64,000 nt of DNA from Aeromicrobium flavum (GCF_007992115.1 NZ_BJZQ01000001.1:248001-312000); one strand, 5' to 3'. Positions 16,819 through 26,050 are shown, counted from the stretch's first letter. The notes: generated by a model from the sequence alone, not told the origin. Numbers and translations are program-made.

Positions 16819-18965
16819 AGAGTCTCGAGCAGCGACTTCTAGGCCGCGCGGACCAACTGCTCGATGAGGCAGCTGCAGAGGTTTGTCCCGATGCCGACCG
16901 TTCAGACGCGCGCTTAACAGTGCTGGAATCGGCCGCTGCGAACCTGGGCGGATGGACGATCGAGGAGTTCTACACCACCGTTGGCCGAGAGCCGTCGGAC
17001 ATGCAGGCCGACCCCGCGCCGTGGGCGGACAAGTTGCTGACCACCGTTGCGGAAACGCCCATCCCGGCACCTCTTGCATTGTCGGCACTGAGTAGGGAGG
17101 CGCTCACGGAGAACCTCCAGAGAAAAACTGGCGCGTACTACACAGACTGGCGCTTGGCCGAATTTCTCGCCGGCAGCAGCGTACCTACGGTGAAGGCCGA
17201 CGGTCCCTGGGTCGACGCAGCGTGCGGCTCAGGAGTGCTTCTCACCGCCGCGGCTATGCAAGTTCCCGCGGGCGAGCGCAGAGACCTGATAATCCGTGAC
17301 AAGTTGGTGGGTGCCGATCTCTCTAGAAGGGCGCTTCGAGGTGCGCTGCTGTCCGTCGCAAGCCTCACGAGCGATCTGACGGCAATCAGCGGATTCGCTG
17401 GCCGACTACTCCTCCAAGACAGCCTTCGTAGCCCTGGCGTCTGGGAGAAGGTTGCTCCCGCCGGTGCCGGCCTGGTCATCGGCAACCCGCCTTGGGAGAA
17501 GCTGAAAGCCTCGCGCCACGAACTCGCCAAGAGCCAGGGTTTGGTCCGCTCATATGGACAGAGCTTCGAGACCAGTATCGACCTTGAAACTCAGCGATCG
17601 ACTCTTCTTGCATACGTCGAGCAAGTCGCATCAGGGACACGTCTGCAGGGCGGAGGTGAGCACGATCTCTACAAGCTCTTCCTCGAACTTGGCATGGGCA
17701 TCTCTGCTGAGGACGGAGTGCTCGCGCTGCTGTTGCCCGCGGGTTTGGTTCGAGCAAAGGGAACAGAGAGCCTGCGACGTGAGCTTGAGGCTCTAGCGCC
17801 CGAACTCTCGATTGCGGTCATCGAGAACCGCGCGGGGCACTTCGCAATCGACACACGCTTCAAGTTCCTCGCGATCGTCGCCAGGATCGGGAGCGGCAGA
17901 CGGCGACCGATCAGGCTCAAGGTCGCGGACCGTTCTGGCGTCCTTCCAAGTTCGCCGGTCGAGTTGAGCCGGGCTCAACTGCGAGAAGTGCGTCGCGATC
18001 TCAGCATCCCTGAGGTGCGAACCAAGGATGAGTGGGATCTGTTCATGCGCCTGTCGAAGAGCGCCACCACCGTCGGCGATCCTGACGGGCCGTGGCGTCC
18101 GGAGTACCGCCGAGAGATCGACATGACGCGCGACCGGAAGTCGTTTCAGAACACCCCTAGTGACGAGACGATCCCGCTGCTTGAGGGCCGCCACGTCGCG
18201 CAGTACAGGTGGCGTGCCAAGACTTTCTGTTCCGGAGAGGGTCGCTCGGCGATCTGGCGACCCGAACCCTTGGAGGACGCGTCTTTTCGGACTCAATGGC
18301 ACGTGCCGCTTAGTGCCCTACATGCTGCGACGATCGAACGTACGATGCGGTCCCGTATCGGCTTCTGTGACATCACTGGACAGACCAACGAGCGGTCGCT
18401 ATTGACCGCTCGGGTCCCTGCCGGGGTGGTTTGCGGCAACAAGGTGCCGACTCTTGTCTTCTCGACCGGTGGCGAGGCACGCGAGGACTTGTTCCTCGCC
18501 TTGACCAACTCTCTCGTGGTGGATTGGATGTTGCGCCGAATCGTCACCACCACGGTCAATTACTTCCTCTTGGACACCCTTCCATTGCCGAGGATCGATG
18601 AAGATGAACATGTCGGTCAGGAACTGGTCCAGCTTGCACGGCAACTGACTCGTGCCGAGGGTGACGTCTCAATCGACCGTTGGGAGGTTGGGCAGTGGCG
18701 CGCGCGGCTGGATGCGCTCGTCGCGGCCGCTTGGGGACTCGACTGCAGTGATCTAGAAACGGTGTTGAGGGACTTTCCGTTGCTAGACCGGGGACAGCCA
18801 CCGTTGATGGGTGAGACCCGCTCGACGGTCACCGCAGACTGCGCGCTCGCGGAACTCGCGGAGATTCTTGGTATCGCACACCCAAGCGCAAAACGTCGAG
18901 AGAATGCTCACGATGAGGGAGCGGTTCCATACGTCCCTGCCGAGTACGCTAGAAGGAATCCATGA
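16815..18965 (+). CDS. Large N6-adenine methyltransferase (NPPW type)
   Basis: A 716-residue protein whose ATG overlaps the previous stop. RKTGAYYTDWRLAEFL lies near residue 103, motif I VDAACGSGVLLTAAA near 133 and motif IV GNPPWEKLK near 222, the signature of gamma-class N6-adenine methyltransferases in type I, IIG and PglX proteins. The remaining 450 residues probably include target recognition. No PD-ExK nuclease is evident at the N-terminus, so it is probably a stand-alone modification enzyme. A second methyltransferase in one operon suggests an asymmetric site needing two enzymes. Confidence 0.87.
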   Translation: MKSLEQRLLGRADQLLDEAAAEVCPDADRSDARLTVLESAAANLGGWTIEEFYTTVGREPSDMQADPAPWADKLLTTVAETPIPAPLALSALSREALTENLQRKTGAYYTDWRLAEFLAGSSVPTVKADGPWVDAACGSGVLLTAAAMQVPAGERRDLIIRDKLVGADLSRRALRGALLSVASLTSDLTAISGFAGRLLLQDSLRSPGVWEKVAPAGAGLVIGNPPWEKLKASRHELAKSQGLVRSYGQSFETSIDLETQRSTLLAYVEQVASGTRLQGGGEHDLYKLFLELGMGISAEDGVLALLLPAGLVRAKGTESLRRELEALAPELSIAVIENRAGHFAIDTRFKFLAIVARIGSGRRRPIRLKVADRSGVLPSSPVELSRAQLREVRRDLSIPEVRTKDEWDLFMRLSKSATTVGDPDGPWRPEYRREIDMTRDRKSFQNTPSDETIPLLEGRHVAQYRWRAKTFCSGEGRSAIWRPEPLEDASFRTQWHVPLSALHAATIERTMRSRIGFCDITGQTNERSLLTARVPAGVVCGNKVPTLVFSTGGEAREDLFLALTNSLVVDWMLRRIVTTTVNYFLLDTLPLPRIDEDEHVGQELVQLARQLTRAEGDVSIDRWEVGQWRARLDALVAAAWGLDCSDLETVLRDFPLLDRGQPPLMGETRSTVTADCALAELAEILGIAHPSAKRRENAHDEGAVPYVPAEYARRNP

Positions 18966-19525
18966 CTGCCACGCGACCAGTGCTTTTTGTATACAAGGAG
19001 ATCGTGAGCGGCGATCTGCGCAAACTCCTCGCTGAGTCGAACGACTCGAAGACCGGCGGGGGAGCGAGGGACCTAAGGCTGCCCTGGAAGGCGTTCCGCC
19101 CAATCATGAGCCAGATCTTCACGAAAAGTGGCGTCGGCCGCGGTGGCAAAGCAATCAGGATCGCTGATGTGACGTACTTGGACCAGGACGGCCGGCCGAA
19201 ACGTACTCAGCTCGAATACTGGCCTCCCACCACGGCGCGGCCCGCTGAGGACCGGATCGCCAAGGTCCACGCCAGTCCAGCACTGGGAGGCCAGCTCCCT
19301 GAGACCGACCAGGGCCGTGTCTTTGTCGTGTTCAGCAAGTTCGACGACGGCACAGTGCGATGCGACTACGCCTACGAAGATCAGCTGAAGGCCGGACTCT
19401 GGGCGGCTGAGGTCCGCGACGCGATCTTCGGATGCATGAGCTCAGCGGCACTCGGGAAGGGAAATCGAACGGTGCAGGGATATCACAACTTCATCGACGG
19501 GACGAGTTACTGCCATGCCGACTGA
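18962..19525 (+). CDS. Unknown subunit of McrBC-type restriction operon
   Basis: 187 residues, coupled by overlaps to the methyltransferase before it and, by 11 bases, to the McrB-like gene after it. I do not recognise the domain. Visible features are VYKEIVSGDLRKLLAESNDS near the start, GGGARDLRLPWKAF near residue 36 and a C-terminal AVxDxIF-like segment. In the BsuMI system a third restriction protein, YdiR, precedes the McrB-like and McrC-like subunits. By position this could be the equivalent, such as a site-recognition subunit. That is inference from gene order only. Confidence 0.8.
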   Translation: MTATRPVLFVYKEIVSGDLRKLLAESNDSKTGGGARDLRLPWKAFRPIMSQIFTKSGVGRGGKAIRIADVTYLDQDGRPKRTQLEYWPPTTARPAEDRIAKVHASPALGGQLPETDQGRVFVVFSKFDDGTVRCDYAYEDQLKAGLWAAEVRDAIFGCMSSAALGKGNRTVQGYHNFIDGTSYCHAD

Positions 19526-20624
19526 GTCGGTGATCAGTCCCGACGCACGCGCGGTACTGATGGCCCTCGCAACCCGAAAGAACGTCATCATCGCGGGTCC
19601 ACCAGGAACCGGAAAATCGCGGTTGTTGAATGAAGTCCGTGAGCTCTTTCAGTGGAAGGGCGGGCAAACCGGGTCGGCCCCGGCGGGTCGAATCCCGATA
19701 CCGGCCGCTGCGGGACCCATTCCGACTTGGTTCCCGAGCCCTGATCAAGACAGTGGCCGCACCGTGTACCAAACGGTGTTCGACCAGAACACCAAGTACC
19801 GCGACTTCATGCGCGGACTCGTCCCGAAAGTTGGGGAAGCCGGCGCCTTCGTCGTAACTAGTGGGACTCTCTACAGGGCCGCCACCCACGCGACCCAGGC
19901 GGGAAACGCAGCACTAGTGATCGTTGATGAGATCAACCGTGGCCCGGCGGTCGCAGCGTTTGGTAGTGCCCTTGTCGGTCTTGAGGCTGATAAGCGACTT
20001 CCCAACGGTTGGGTCGCTACCGCCAGTACACAGTTCTTCGAAATTCTGGGCGACGGTGGCGAGCATGAGCTGTTTGCCCTCCCTGAGGATCTCTACGTTC
20101 TCGCCGCGATGAACGAGGCCGATACCAGCGTGGAACCTCTCGACGTCGCGTTTCTACGCCGATTCCACATTCACCGGCTCGAGCCGCGTGTCGAGGTACT
20201 TCGCGATCACCTGGGTCTCGGTGAGACACCAGCTCCGCCGCCCGCGGTGCCTTCAAGCGCCCAGGACTACTACGAGGCGCTTGTCCAAGCATTCGAGAAG
20301 ATCAACGAGCAAGTTCTTCTTGGCCGCGGGCAGGCGTACCAACTCGGACACGGGGCCCTGATGCACGGGCCCGCGGGCCCTAGTGTGGCGGCTGCTCAGG
20401 AGTACGTCGCAACTGCGTGGGCAACCCTCCGAGGACATATCGACGAGGTCTTCTTCGGAAACACCCGAGCCGTCTCCGATGTGCTTCGGGCCGAGAACGG
20501 CAAGAGCGCCTATTCGCTTCTTGAGTCTACGTTCGCGGGACAGACTGTCCGGCGTATCTCCGGCCCACTCCGCCCTTCTCCGGAGGAGCTCTACAAACTT
20601 CTCGCCCTCATTGCAACTGAGTGA
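19515..20624 (+). CDS. McrB-like AAA+ restriction motor
   Basis: A 369-residue AAA+ protein with Walker A GPPGTGKS near residue 28, Walker B VIVDEINRG near 135, and the McrB-family segment AAMNEADTSVEPLDVAFLRRF near 196-216 (MNxAD plus arginine finger). No separate N-terminal DNA-binding domain is present, unlike E. coli McrB, so DNA recognition may come from the 187-aa partner. It would translocate or hydrolyse nucleotide and activate the McrC-like nuclease. The downstream gene overlaps by four bases. Confidence 0.88.
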   Translation: MPTESVISPDARAVLMALATRKNVIIAGPPGTGKSRLLNEVRELFQWKGGQTGSAPAGRIPIPAAAGPIPTWFPSPDQDSGRTVYQTVFDQNTKYRDFMRGLVPKVGEAGAFVVTSGTLYRAATHATQAGNAALVIVDEINRGPAVAAFGSALVGLEADKRLPNGWVATASTQFFEILGDGGEHELFALPEDLYVLAAMNEADTSVEPLDVAFLRRFHIHRLEPRVEVLRDHLGLGETPAPPPAVPSSAQDYYEALVQAFEKINEQVLLGRGQAYQLGHGALMHGPAGPSVAAAQEYVATAWATLRGHIDEVFFGNTRAVSDVLRAENGKSAYSLLESTFAGQTVRRISGPLRPSPEELYKLLALIATE

Positions 20625-21901
20625 CAACTATGGAGCGGCTCCTGCTAGAAGAACTTCGCGAACGACCTGGGACGACGGGCGAGGTCGCCGCGCTCAGCGG
20701 TCGATCCGAGGGCGAGATCCTGATCGAACTACGGGAACTGAATGATCGGCTTAAAGCGCTACTCGGCTATAAGGACGATCCCATCGTCTCAACCGCCAGC
20801 GGGGCGTGGAAGACAGAAGGTATCGCCGGCCTGCTTCGCTTCAACTCGGGAATCGAACTAGAAGTCGTACCGAAGTTCATGGACCGCTCGTCGAACGGAT
20901 GGCGCTCGGACTTCTTCCTGCTAGCGGTACTGGTTCGCACCGGCCATTTGTTGATCCATGATGAGATCTCCGCCGGGACCCAAGATCGTGGCGACCTCGC
21001 GACCCTCATTGCTAGATCGCTGCTGAACCTCCACGCCCAGAACGAGCGGCGGCCGATCCGCTCCTACAGGCGCACCAGAAGTTCCGACTTCGCGATCGAC
21101 GGCGACGTCGAGTGGGAGAGCCTAGTCCTGCCAGATCCGGACGGGTTTGAACAATCTCGACTCGAACTGACGCGTCGCAATCCCTACAACGGGACGCTCG
21201 CGGCGGCCGTGAGAACCCTTCTACCAGAAGTGGCCGATGCCGACACCCAAGAGCAGTTGAGATTACTCGGTCGACGGCTGGCACCGCAGTCGAGCGCCCC
21301 GGAGACTTATCCTCCTCTCCCGGCACGTCACCGTAGCTGGCAGCAGGCTTATGACCTAGCCAGACTTGTTGTCGAGGGTCTAGGTCTCAATCTTGATGGT
21401 GGCTCGTTCACCGGCACCGGGTTCTTGCTCTCGACGTGGTCGGCGTGGCAATCGTTGTGCGAGGAGGTCGTACGTCGCGCACTGCCCGATCGCAGAGTGA
21501 TCTCTCAGAAGCGATGGGTTCTTGGATATCGCGGTGACCAACCGGTTTACGCCACGCCCGACATCTCTCCGCTCTCGGAGGCTGAGCCCACTCTTCTCCT
21601 GGATGCGAAGTACAAAACTAGGACTGGCCGAACCCCCAGTATCAGCGCAGCTGATGTTTACGAGTCGCTTGCGTTCCTTCGAGCTTCCGGCGCCACCACG
21701 TTAAAGCTCCTCTACCCAGCACTGAGTGGGGTCGACCGGTTGCCTCTAGGGGAGTGGACCGCGTTCGACGAAGTCACGGTCGACGACCTGACGATCACTG
21801 CCTACGAGGTACAAGTTCGAGGACTTGCATCGTCCGGCGGGTTCGACCACCTCGTTGAAGGCGCTCGCAAAGCACTGTTGCCAAGCCTCGCCGGAGCATA
21901 G
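20621..21901 (+). CDS. McrC-like PD-(D/E)xK restriction nuclease
   Basis: A 426-residue protein starting at GTG 20621 (GTGA overlap); ATG 20630 is an alternative. The N-terminal segment has an McrC-like pattern (FNSGIELEVVPKFMD). The C-terminal nuclease core has YATPDISPL near 311 and LLLDAKYKT near 324, the spaced acidic plus DxK motif of PD-(D/E)xK enzymes. It is the last gene of the restriction operon and the expected cleavage subunit. Confidence 0.88.
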   Translation: MTTMERLLLEELRERPGTTGEVAALSGRSEGEILIELRELNDRLKALLGYKDDPIVSTASGAWKTEGIAGLLRFNSGIELEVVPKFMDRSSNGWRSDFFLLAVLVRTGHLLIHDEISAGTQDRGDLATLIARSLLNLHAQNERRPIRSYRRTRSSDFAIDGDVEWESLVLPDPDGFEQSRLELTRRNPYNGTLAAAVRTLLPEVADADTQEQLRLLGRRLAPQSSAPETYPPLPARHRSWQQAYDLARLVVEGLGLNLDGGSFTGTGFLLSTWSAWQSLCEEVVRRALPDRRVISQKRWVLGYRGDQPVYATPDISPLSEAEPTLLLDAKYKTRTGRTPSISAADVYESLAFLRASGATTLKLLYPALSGVDRLPLGEWTAFDEVTVDDLTITAYEVQVRGLASSGGFDHLVEGARKALLPSLAGA

Positions 21902-22281
21902 GACGTCCCTGCTCGCGGGTTAGGAACTGAGACAGCGCCAACTTCGGTTCGCCTCTCGAAGAAGATCACGCCGCGCCGGCAAGATCATCTTGCCTGTCGC
22001 TTCTACTCGCGGTTCGGAGACGCCGGCGCGCCTAGGGCGGCGTCCTGAAAGGGTCAACGGACCTCGACAGGTCTCAGTCACGATACCGGCGCCCTCACGT
22101 TGCAACCACACCTTGGTCCTGCCGACCGTGGGCGTCCGTGTGCCGGAACTCCACGACTTCTTGAGAATTTTGCGGACGGCCTCTGACCTGCGCAAACACG
22201 AAAGTGGACACCCCAGACGGGGTGGGTGTCCGCGGGTGTCCGCATGGGGGTGTCCGCATTTTCGGGTGCACAGTCGACGAC
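21902..22281. other. Intergenic region between restriction operon and primase
   Basis: No supported gene. GGCAAGAT-C-ATCTTGCC at 21977-21993 is a perfect 8-bp palindrome with one central base, an operator-like or short hairpin structure. The right end holds the repeat cluster reported separately. A 15-base stretch at 22178-22192 also occurs at 57808-57822 in the terminator of tRNA-Val(CAC). Confidence 0.45.
22205..22258 (+). repeat. Iteron-like GGGTGTCCGC repeats upstream of the primase
   Basis: GGGTGTCCGC occurs three times in direct orientation at 22225-22234, 22235-22244 and 22249-22258. An inverted relative, GTGGACACCCC, lies at 22205-22215. The cluster ends 23 bases before the primase ATG at 22282. 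This is the arrangement of iterons or of a multi-site operator. The GGTGTCC core also appears in the relaxase leader hairpin. Confidence 0.65.
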
Positions 22282-23196
22282 ATGAGCGCGATCCACCCGG
22301 TGATTCAGTCGGAGCCTCGTTGGGTGCCGGAGCTGTTCCGAGCGCTGGGTGATGCTCGAGACCACGCGGCGGCCGTGAGCTTGTTGCTCAGCCGGCGCAT
22401 TCCGGTCTTCCCGTGCGTGCCGGGTGGGAAGCGGCCGCTAACTCCCCACGGCTTTAAGGACGCGAGCACGAACGTTGCCGACGTCGCGGCTTGGTGGACC
22501 CGGTGGCCGGACGCGAACATCGCGATACCGACGGGCGCGCGATCAGGAGTCGATGTCGTCGACGTAGACGTACACACCGCCGGCTCTGGGTTCGCGGCGT
22601 TCGAGCACGCGAGGCAAGCCGACCTCATCACTGGCTGGTCATGGCTGGTGCGCACGCCCTCCGGCGGCGTGCATGCCTACTTCCCGGTCGACGCTAGACG
22701 CGAGCAGCGCTCGTGGCAGGTGGCGGCCAAGCACATCGACTTCCGCGGCGAGGGTGGCTACATCGTCGTGCCGCCGTCGGCCGTGGCCGACTCCGATGGC
22801 GTGGGTGGGGTCTACAAGTCAATCGCCGTCGCCGAGAACCACGAGCCCAAGCCGGTCGACGCCGATGCGTTGCGCTCGTTCCTGGCGCCGTCGAAGACGC
22901 TCGCGAGGCCTCAAGGCCGCCCGCCCGTGGGCACGAGTCCGGAGCGGCTCGCGCGGTGGGTCGCCTCCCTCACCGAGGGTGGACGCAACGCCGGCCTGTA
23001 CTGGGCCGCGAACCGCATGCGCGACGAAGGCCACGACGCCGACGCGACCGCGACGCTGCTGGTCCCCGCCGCAGGTGAGGCGGGCTTGGATGGGCGTGAA
23101 TCGCTGCGCACGATCCAGTCGGCGTACCGCGCCGCGCCCATCACGCCGTCGGCCCCGGCGCGTCAACTGCAGGCAGCGGAAGGACTGGGACTGTGA
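22282..23196 (+). CDS. Bifunctional DNA primase/polymerase (Prim-pol)
   Basis: A 304-residue protein from ATG 22282. The N-terminal Prim-pol domain has RRIPVFPCVPGGKRPLT and ASTNVADVAAWWTRWPDANI, the catalytic aspartates in VDVVDVDVH near residue 92, and GGVHAYFPV near 127. A short C-terminal helical region (about 220-290) resembles the tail found after many Prim-pol domains; no helicase domain follows. It could prime replication of the transferred strand or autonomous ICE replication. It is followed immediately by three coupled genes. The upstream iteron-like repeats support a replication module. Confidence 0.87.
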   Translation: MSAIHPVIQSEPRWVPELFRALGDARDHAAAVSLLLSRRIPVFPCVPGGKRPLTPHGFKDASTNVADVAAWWTRWPDANIAIPTGARSGVDVVDVDVHTAGSGFAAFEHARQADLITGWSWLVRTPSGGVHAYFPVDARREQRSWQVAAKHIDFRGEGGYIVVPPSAVADSDGVGGVYKSIAVAENHEPKPVDADALRSFLAPSKTLARPQGRPPVGTSPERLARWVASLTEGGRNAGLYWAANRMRDEGHDADATATLLVPAAGEAGLDGRESLRTIQSAYRAAPITPSAPARQLQAAEGLGL

Positions 23197-23558
23197 ACAA
23201 CGACGAAACGTACGCGCGGCGCCTGGAACGCAGGGTCTGCGACTTCGACCCACCGGATGGGCCGGAGGCCCCGGTGTGGGCGCAGGGGGACCCATCGCGG
23301 AACCTGCCGTCCCCGCCGGCTTCGCAAGTGGCCCGTCGCAGATCGGTGACGTGGGTTCGCATCAGCGAACTGCCGGCGGTGGTCGGTTCGCCGGCTGTCC
23401 GCCGGGGGATCGATCTCCAGGCGGAACTGGCACGCCGGACCCGACGAGCACCGACGTCGGCTGTCTCGAAGACCCGCTCCGCCGTAACACGCCGCAGCAC
23501 CGTTGAACCCCGTCCGGGAATCCGTAGCGGCGTCACGGATGGGAGGCGGTCGTTGTGA
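23193..23558 (+). CDS. Hypothetical basic protein
   Basis: 121 residues starting at a GTG that overlaps the primase stop (GTGA). It is Arg/Pro-rich and probably largely disordered; the only ordered-looking part is WVRISELPAVVGSPAVRRGIDL near the middle. It ends by overlapping the next gene. Coupling on both sides supports expression. No family is recognised. Confidence 0.55.
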   Translation: MNNDETYARRLERRVCDFDPPDGPEAPVWAQGDPSRNLPSPPASQVARRRSVTWVRISELPAVVGSPAVRRGIDLQAELARRTRRAPTSAVSKTRSAVTRRSTVEPRPGIRSGVTDGRRSL

Positions 23559-24367
23559 GCGAGCAACTGAACCTGGAGTCGACCGAGGGTCTGCGGTTCC
23601 TTCTCCTGCGACTGGCGTACTCGGGGGAGCGGGCGTGGCAGGAGGAGTCCGAGGTCTCGGACCTCATCGAGTTCCTGACCACCAAGTACGCGGCGCTGGC
23701 GAACAAGTACGGACTCGAGCCAGCAGACGCCGCATGCGCGGCGTTCGAGGTCATGCGGACCCGCGCCGCCCGGGTGGCGAACGATACGTGGGCGGTGATC
23801 ACCCGCGCGGTCCAGCTGAGCCTGATCTACGAGGCGCGCGCCCAAGGCCTGTTGATCTCGAACCAGCACGCCCGGCGCGCCGACGTGGTCTCGTTCCATG
23901 ACCCGGAACGATTCAGCGAGCGCGAGAACCCGCTGACCGACTTCCACCCGTCACTGCACGCACCGACACCTCCGGATCCGAACGCGCCGACGACCGCGTC
24001 GACAGCCGTCACGGCGGCCATCACGCTGTTCGTCGAGAACGGCTGGGACGAGGGCTGCGCCCGCATGACCATCGAGCACATATGCTCCGTGCTCAGCACG
24101 TTCGGTGATCGACGAGTCGCCTACGGACGACTCCGTCGCGACGCGAAGGGACGCGAGTCCCTCGAGCTGGACCAGACCGCGTGGATCACCGTGCTGCGGT
24201 TGGTGCTGGGGGACCCGCGGCGCGACTACGAAGGAACTCGCCGTGGACGGGGACTGTTGTTGCGGTTGTGCCTGGGCGAGGACCTGGACGAGCTCGGTGC
24301 CGACGAGCCGCTCACGAGCATGATCGCAACGGCCGCCCCGACGGTCGCGGGTGAGACGCATGTCTGA
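23555..24367 (+). CDS. Hypothetical protein of the replication module
   Basis: 270 residues from GTG 23555. It is mostly helical, with clear soluble character (LRFLLLRLAYSGERAWQEES near the start). It contains a predicted helix-rich middle (DAACAAFEVMRTRAARVAND) and a Pro-rich linker near 125-150. It lies between the primase and the ParB-like gene with overlaps on both sides, so a role in replication or stabilisation is inferred only from context. Family not recognised. Confidence 0.7.
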   Translation: MSEQLNLESTEGLRFLLLRLAYSGERAWQEESEVSDLIEFLTTKYAALANKYGLEPADAACAAFEVMRTRAARVANDTWAVITRAVQLSLIYEARAQGLLISNQHARRADVVSFHDPERFSERENPLTDFHPSLHAPTPPDPNAPTTASTAVTAAITLFVENGWDEGCARMTIEHICSVLSTFGDRRVAYGRLRRDAKGRESLELDQTAWITVLRLVLGDPRRDYEGTRRGRGLLLRLCLGEDLDELGADEPLTSMIATAAPTVAGETHV

Positions 24368-25340
24368 GGTGGCCGGCCATCTCGAAGCCGAGCGTCGCGT
24401 GGATGCGATCGAGGTCGGCATTCGGCATCGTCGAGACCCCGGCGATCTGGGGCCGTTGATCGCCTCGATCGAGCGGGTGGGACTCCTCCAGCCGATCACG
24501 ATCACGCCGGAGGGCGTGCTGATCTGCGGCTACCGGCGGCTCGAGGCCGTCAAGCGTCTGGGTTGGCGGGCCGTCCGCGTGTGGGTGCGTCCTGGCCTGT
24601 CCTCAGGCTTGACCCGGCTCTTGGCCGAACGCGATGAGAACGTGTTGCACAAGCCGTTGACGGCGCTCGAGGCTGCCCGGCTCTATGACGAGGTCAAGAA
24701 GGTCATGCAGGAAGACGCTGACCGCCGTCGGCGAGCATCGCAATTCGCTACGGCCAGCGGCGTTTGTGCAGGTCAGCCCGGTGCCGGTGAATCACCGGCA
24801 CCGCAGCGCGGCCACGGAGACGTGCGGCACCAAGCTGCTGAGTTCGTCACCCACCGGGCGTCCTATAGCCAGCTTGAGCACATCCTGCGGATGGAGCGGA
24901 TCGCGGCCGACCGCGACCAGCCGCAGGACGTGCGCCGGGTCGCGGAGGACGAACTCGAACGAATTCGCAACGGCGCGCCCGTTGATCCGGGTTACCAGCG
25001 AGTCCGGGCCGTGGCCGAAGCTGCAGCGAACCGACCGGACCCGGACGCCGACTTCGACCACGCCGCGGCGGAGGCTCTCGAGATCGCGAAAGCGGAGAGG
25101 CGCGAGCGCATGCGGCGCAATCGAGAGAAGCGAGCCGCCGCGGCCGCTGTCCGCAAGCGCACACCCCGGTCGTTCGTGCTCCTGTGGGCGGAGATGCTCG
25201 GCTGGACCGACCACTACGACGCAGAACAGATCGCCCGGGAGGTCAGGGACGACGACTGGCAACTCTTCGAGAAGGTCCTGCAAGAGATGGATGCCTTCGC
25301 GCGAGAAGTCAGGAGCCTACGCACCGCGGTGTCCACCTGA
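24360..25340 (+). CDS. ParB/Srx-fold protein
   Basis: About 326 residues from ATG 24360; GTG 24351 is an in-frame alternative. The N-terminal ParB-type nuclease/CTPase fold has DLGPLIASIERVGLLQPITI, EGVLICGYRRLEAVKRLGW and an ERDENVLHKPLTALEAARLY segment. A middle region resembles an HTH, and a basic coiled C-terminus (EIAKAERRERMRRNREKRAA) precedes a conserved-looking tail. No canonical ParA is adjacent, so it may be a regulator rather than half of a partition pair. It closes the primase cluster. Confidence 0.78.
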   Translation: MSEVAGHLEAERRVDAIEVGIRHRRDPGDLGPLIASIERVGLLQPITITPEGVLICGYRRLEAVKRLGWRAVRVWVRPGLSSGLTRLLAERDENVLHKPLTALEAARLYDEVKKVMQEDADRRRRASQFATASGVCAGQPGAGESPAPQRGHGDVRHQAAEFVTHRASYSQLEHILRMERIAADRDQPQDVRRVAEDELERIRNGAPVDPGYQRVRAVAEAAANRPDPDADFDHAAAEALEIAKAERRERMRRNREKRAAAAAVRKRTPRSFVLLWAEMLGWTDHYDAEQIAREVRDDDWQLFEKVLQEMDAFAREVRSLRTAVST

Positions 25341-25369
25341 GTGATGTCACCTCAACCGAAGGCCCACTC

Positions 25370-26038
25370 ATGCTCATGACAAGACGCCCCATACGTTCCA
25401 GGGCCGCGGTAGTCGGCGTGATCGTGCTGGCCACCGGACTCTTGGCCGGGGCGGTGTGGCTTGCGTTCGCTTCAGGCACCAGGAGTTCCTCGACTCAGGT
25501 CACTGGACCGACGAATCGACCTGTTGCTTCGGCGCCGACCAACGCCGCGACCACCGCAGCCGCGGTCGTGCGTACCGACGACGCCGAAGAGTTCGTGCGA
25601 GCGGTAGCGACAAAGATCTTCACCTGGGACACCCGCAGCGACACCGGCCCCGCTGCTCTGGTTGAGCCGTTCGTGCCTATGGCCGATCCCACCGGCGAGT
25701 CCACGCCAGGGTTGATCGCAGATCTGACCAACTACCTGCCGAGTCAGGAAGCATGGAGCGACCTGCGCGACTACGAGACGCGTCAGTGGCTGACCGTGAA
25801 CTCGGTCCTGGTCCCGGCGCAGTGGAGCACCGCTCTCGAGCAAGCCGGCCCAGGAGCAATGGCGCCCGGCACGATCGCCCAGACGGTCCGCGGTCTCCGT
25901 CATCGGTCTGGCGTCTGGGAGGGAGAACCCGTGAACTCGGAACACGAGGTGGTGTTCACGGTCTTCGTGGTCTGCCGTCCGTCCTACCCGCAGTGTCACC
26001 TGCTGCGGCTGTCACGACTCGACGATCCGTTGCACTAG
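25370..26038 (+). CDS. VirB8/TcpC-like membrane-anchored transfer protein
   Basis: 222 residues from ATG 25370 with GAAGG eight bases upstream. There is one N-terminal membrane helix (AAVVGVIVLATGLLAGAVWLAFA), a Thr/Ala linker, and an extracytoplasmic domain of about 150 residues (DDAEEFVRAVATKIFTWDTR) resembling NTF2-like VirB8/TcpC proteins. Two cysteines lie near the C-terminus. It heads the transfer operon and probably scaffolds the channel. The similarity is by architecture, not by a diagnostic motif. Confidence 0.7.
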   Translation: MLMTRRPIRSRAAVVGVIVLATGLLAGAVWLAFASGTRSSSTQVTGPTNRPVASAPTNAATTAAAVVRTDDAEEFVRAVATKIFTWDTRSDTGPAALVEPFVPMADPTGESTPGLIADLTNYLPSQEAWSDLRDYETRQWLTVNSVLVPAQWSTALEQAGPGAMAPGTIAQTVRGLRHRSGVWEGEPVNSEHEVVFTVFVVCRPSYPQCHLLRLSRLDDPLH

Positions 26039-26050
26039 CGGGAGCGGATC

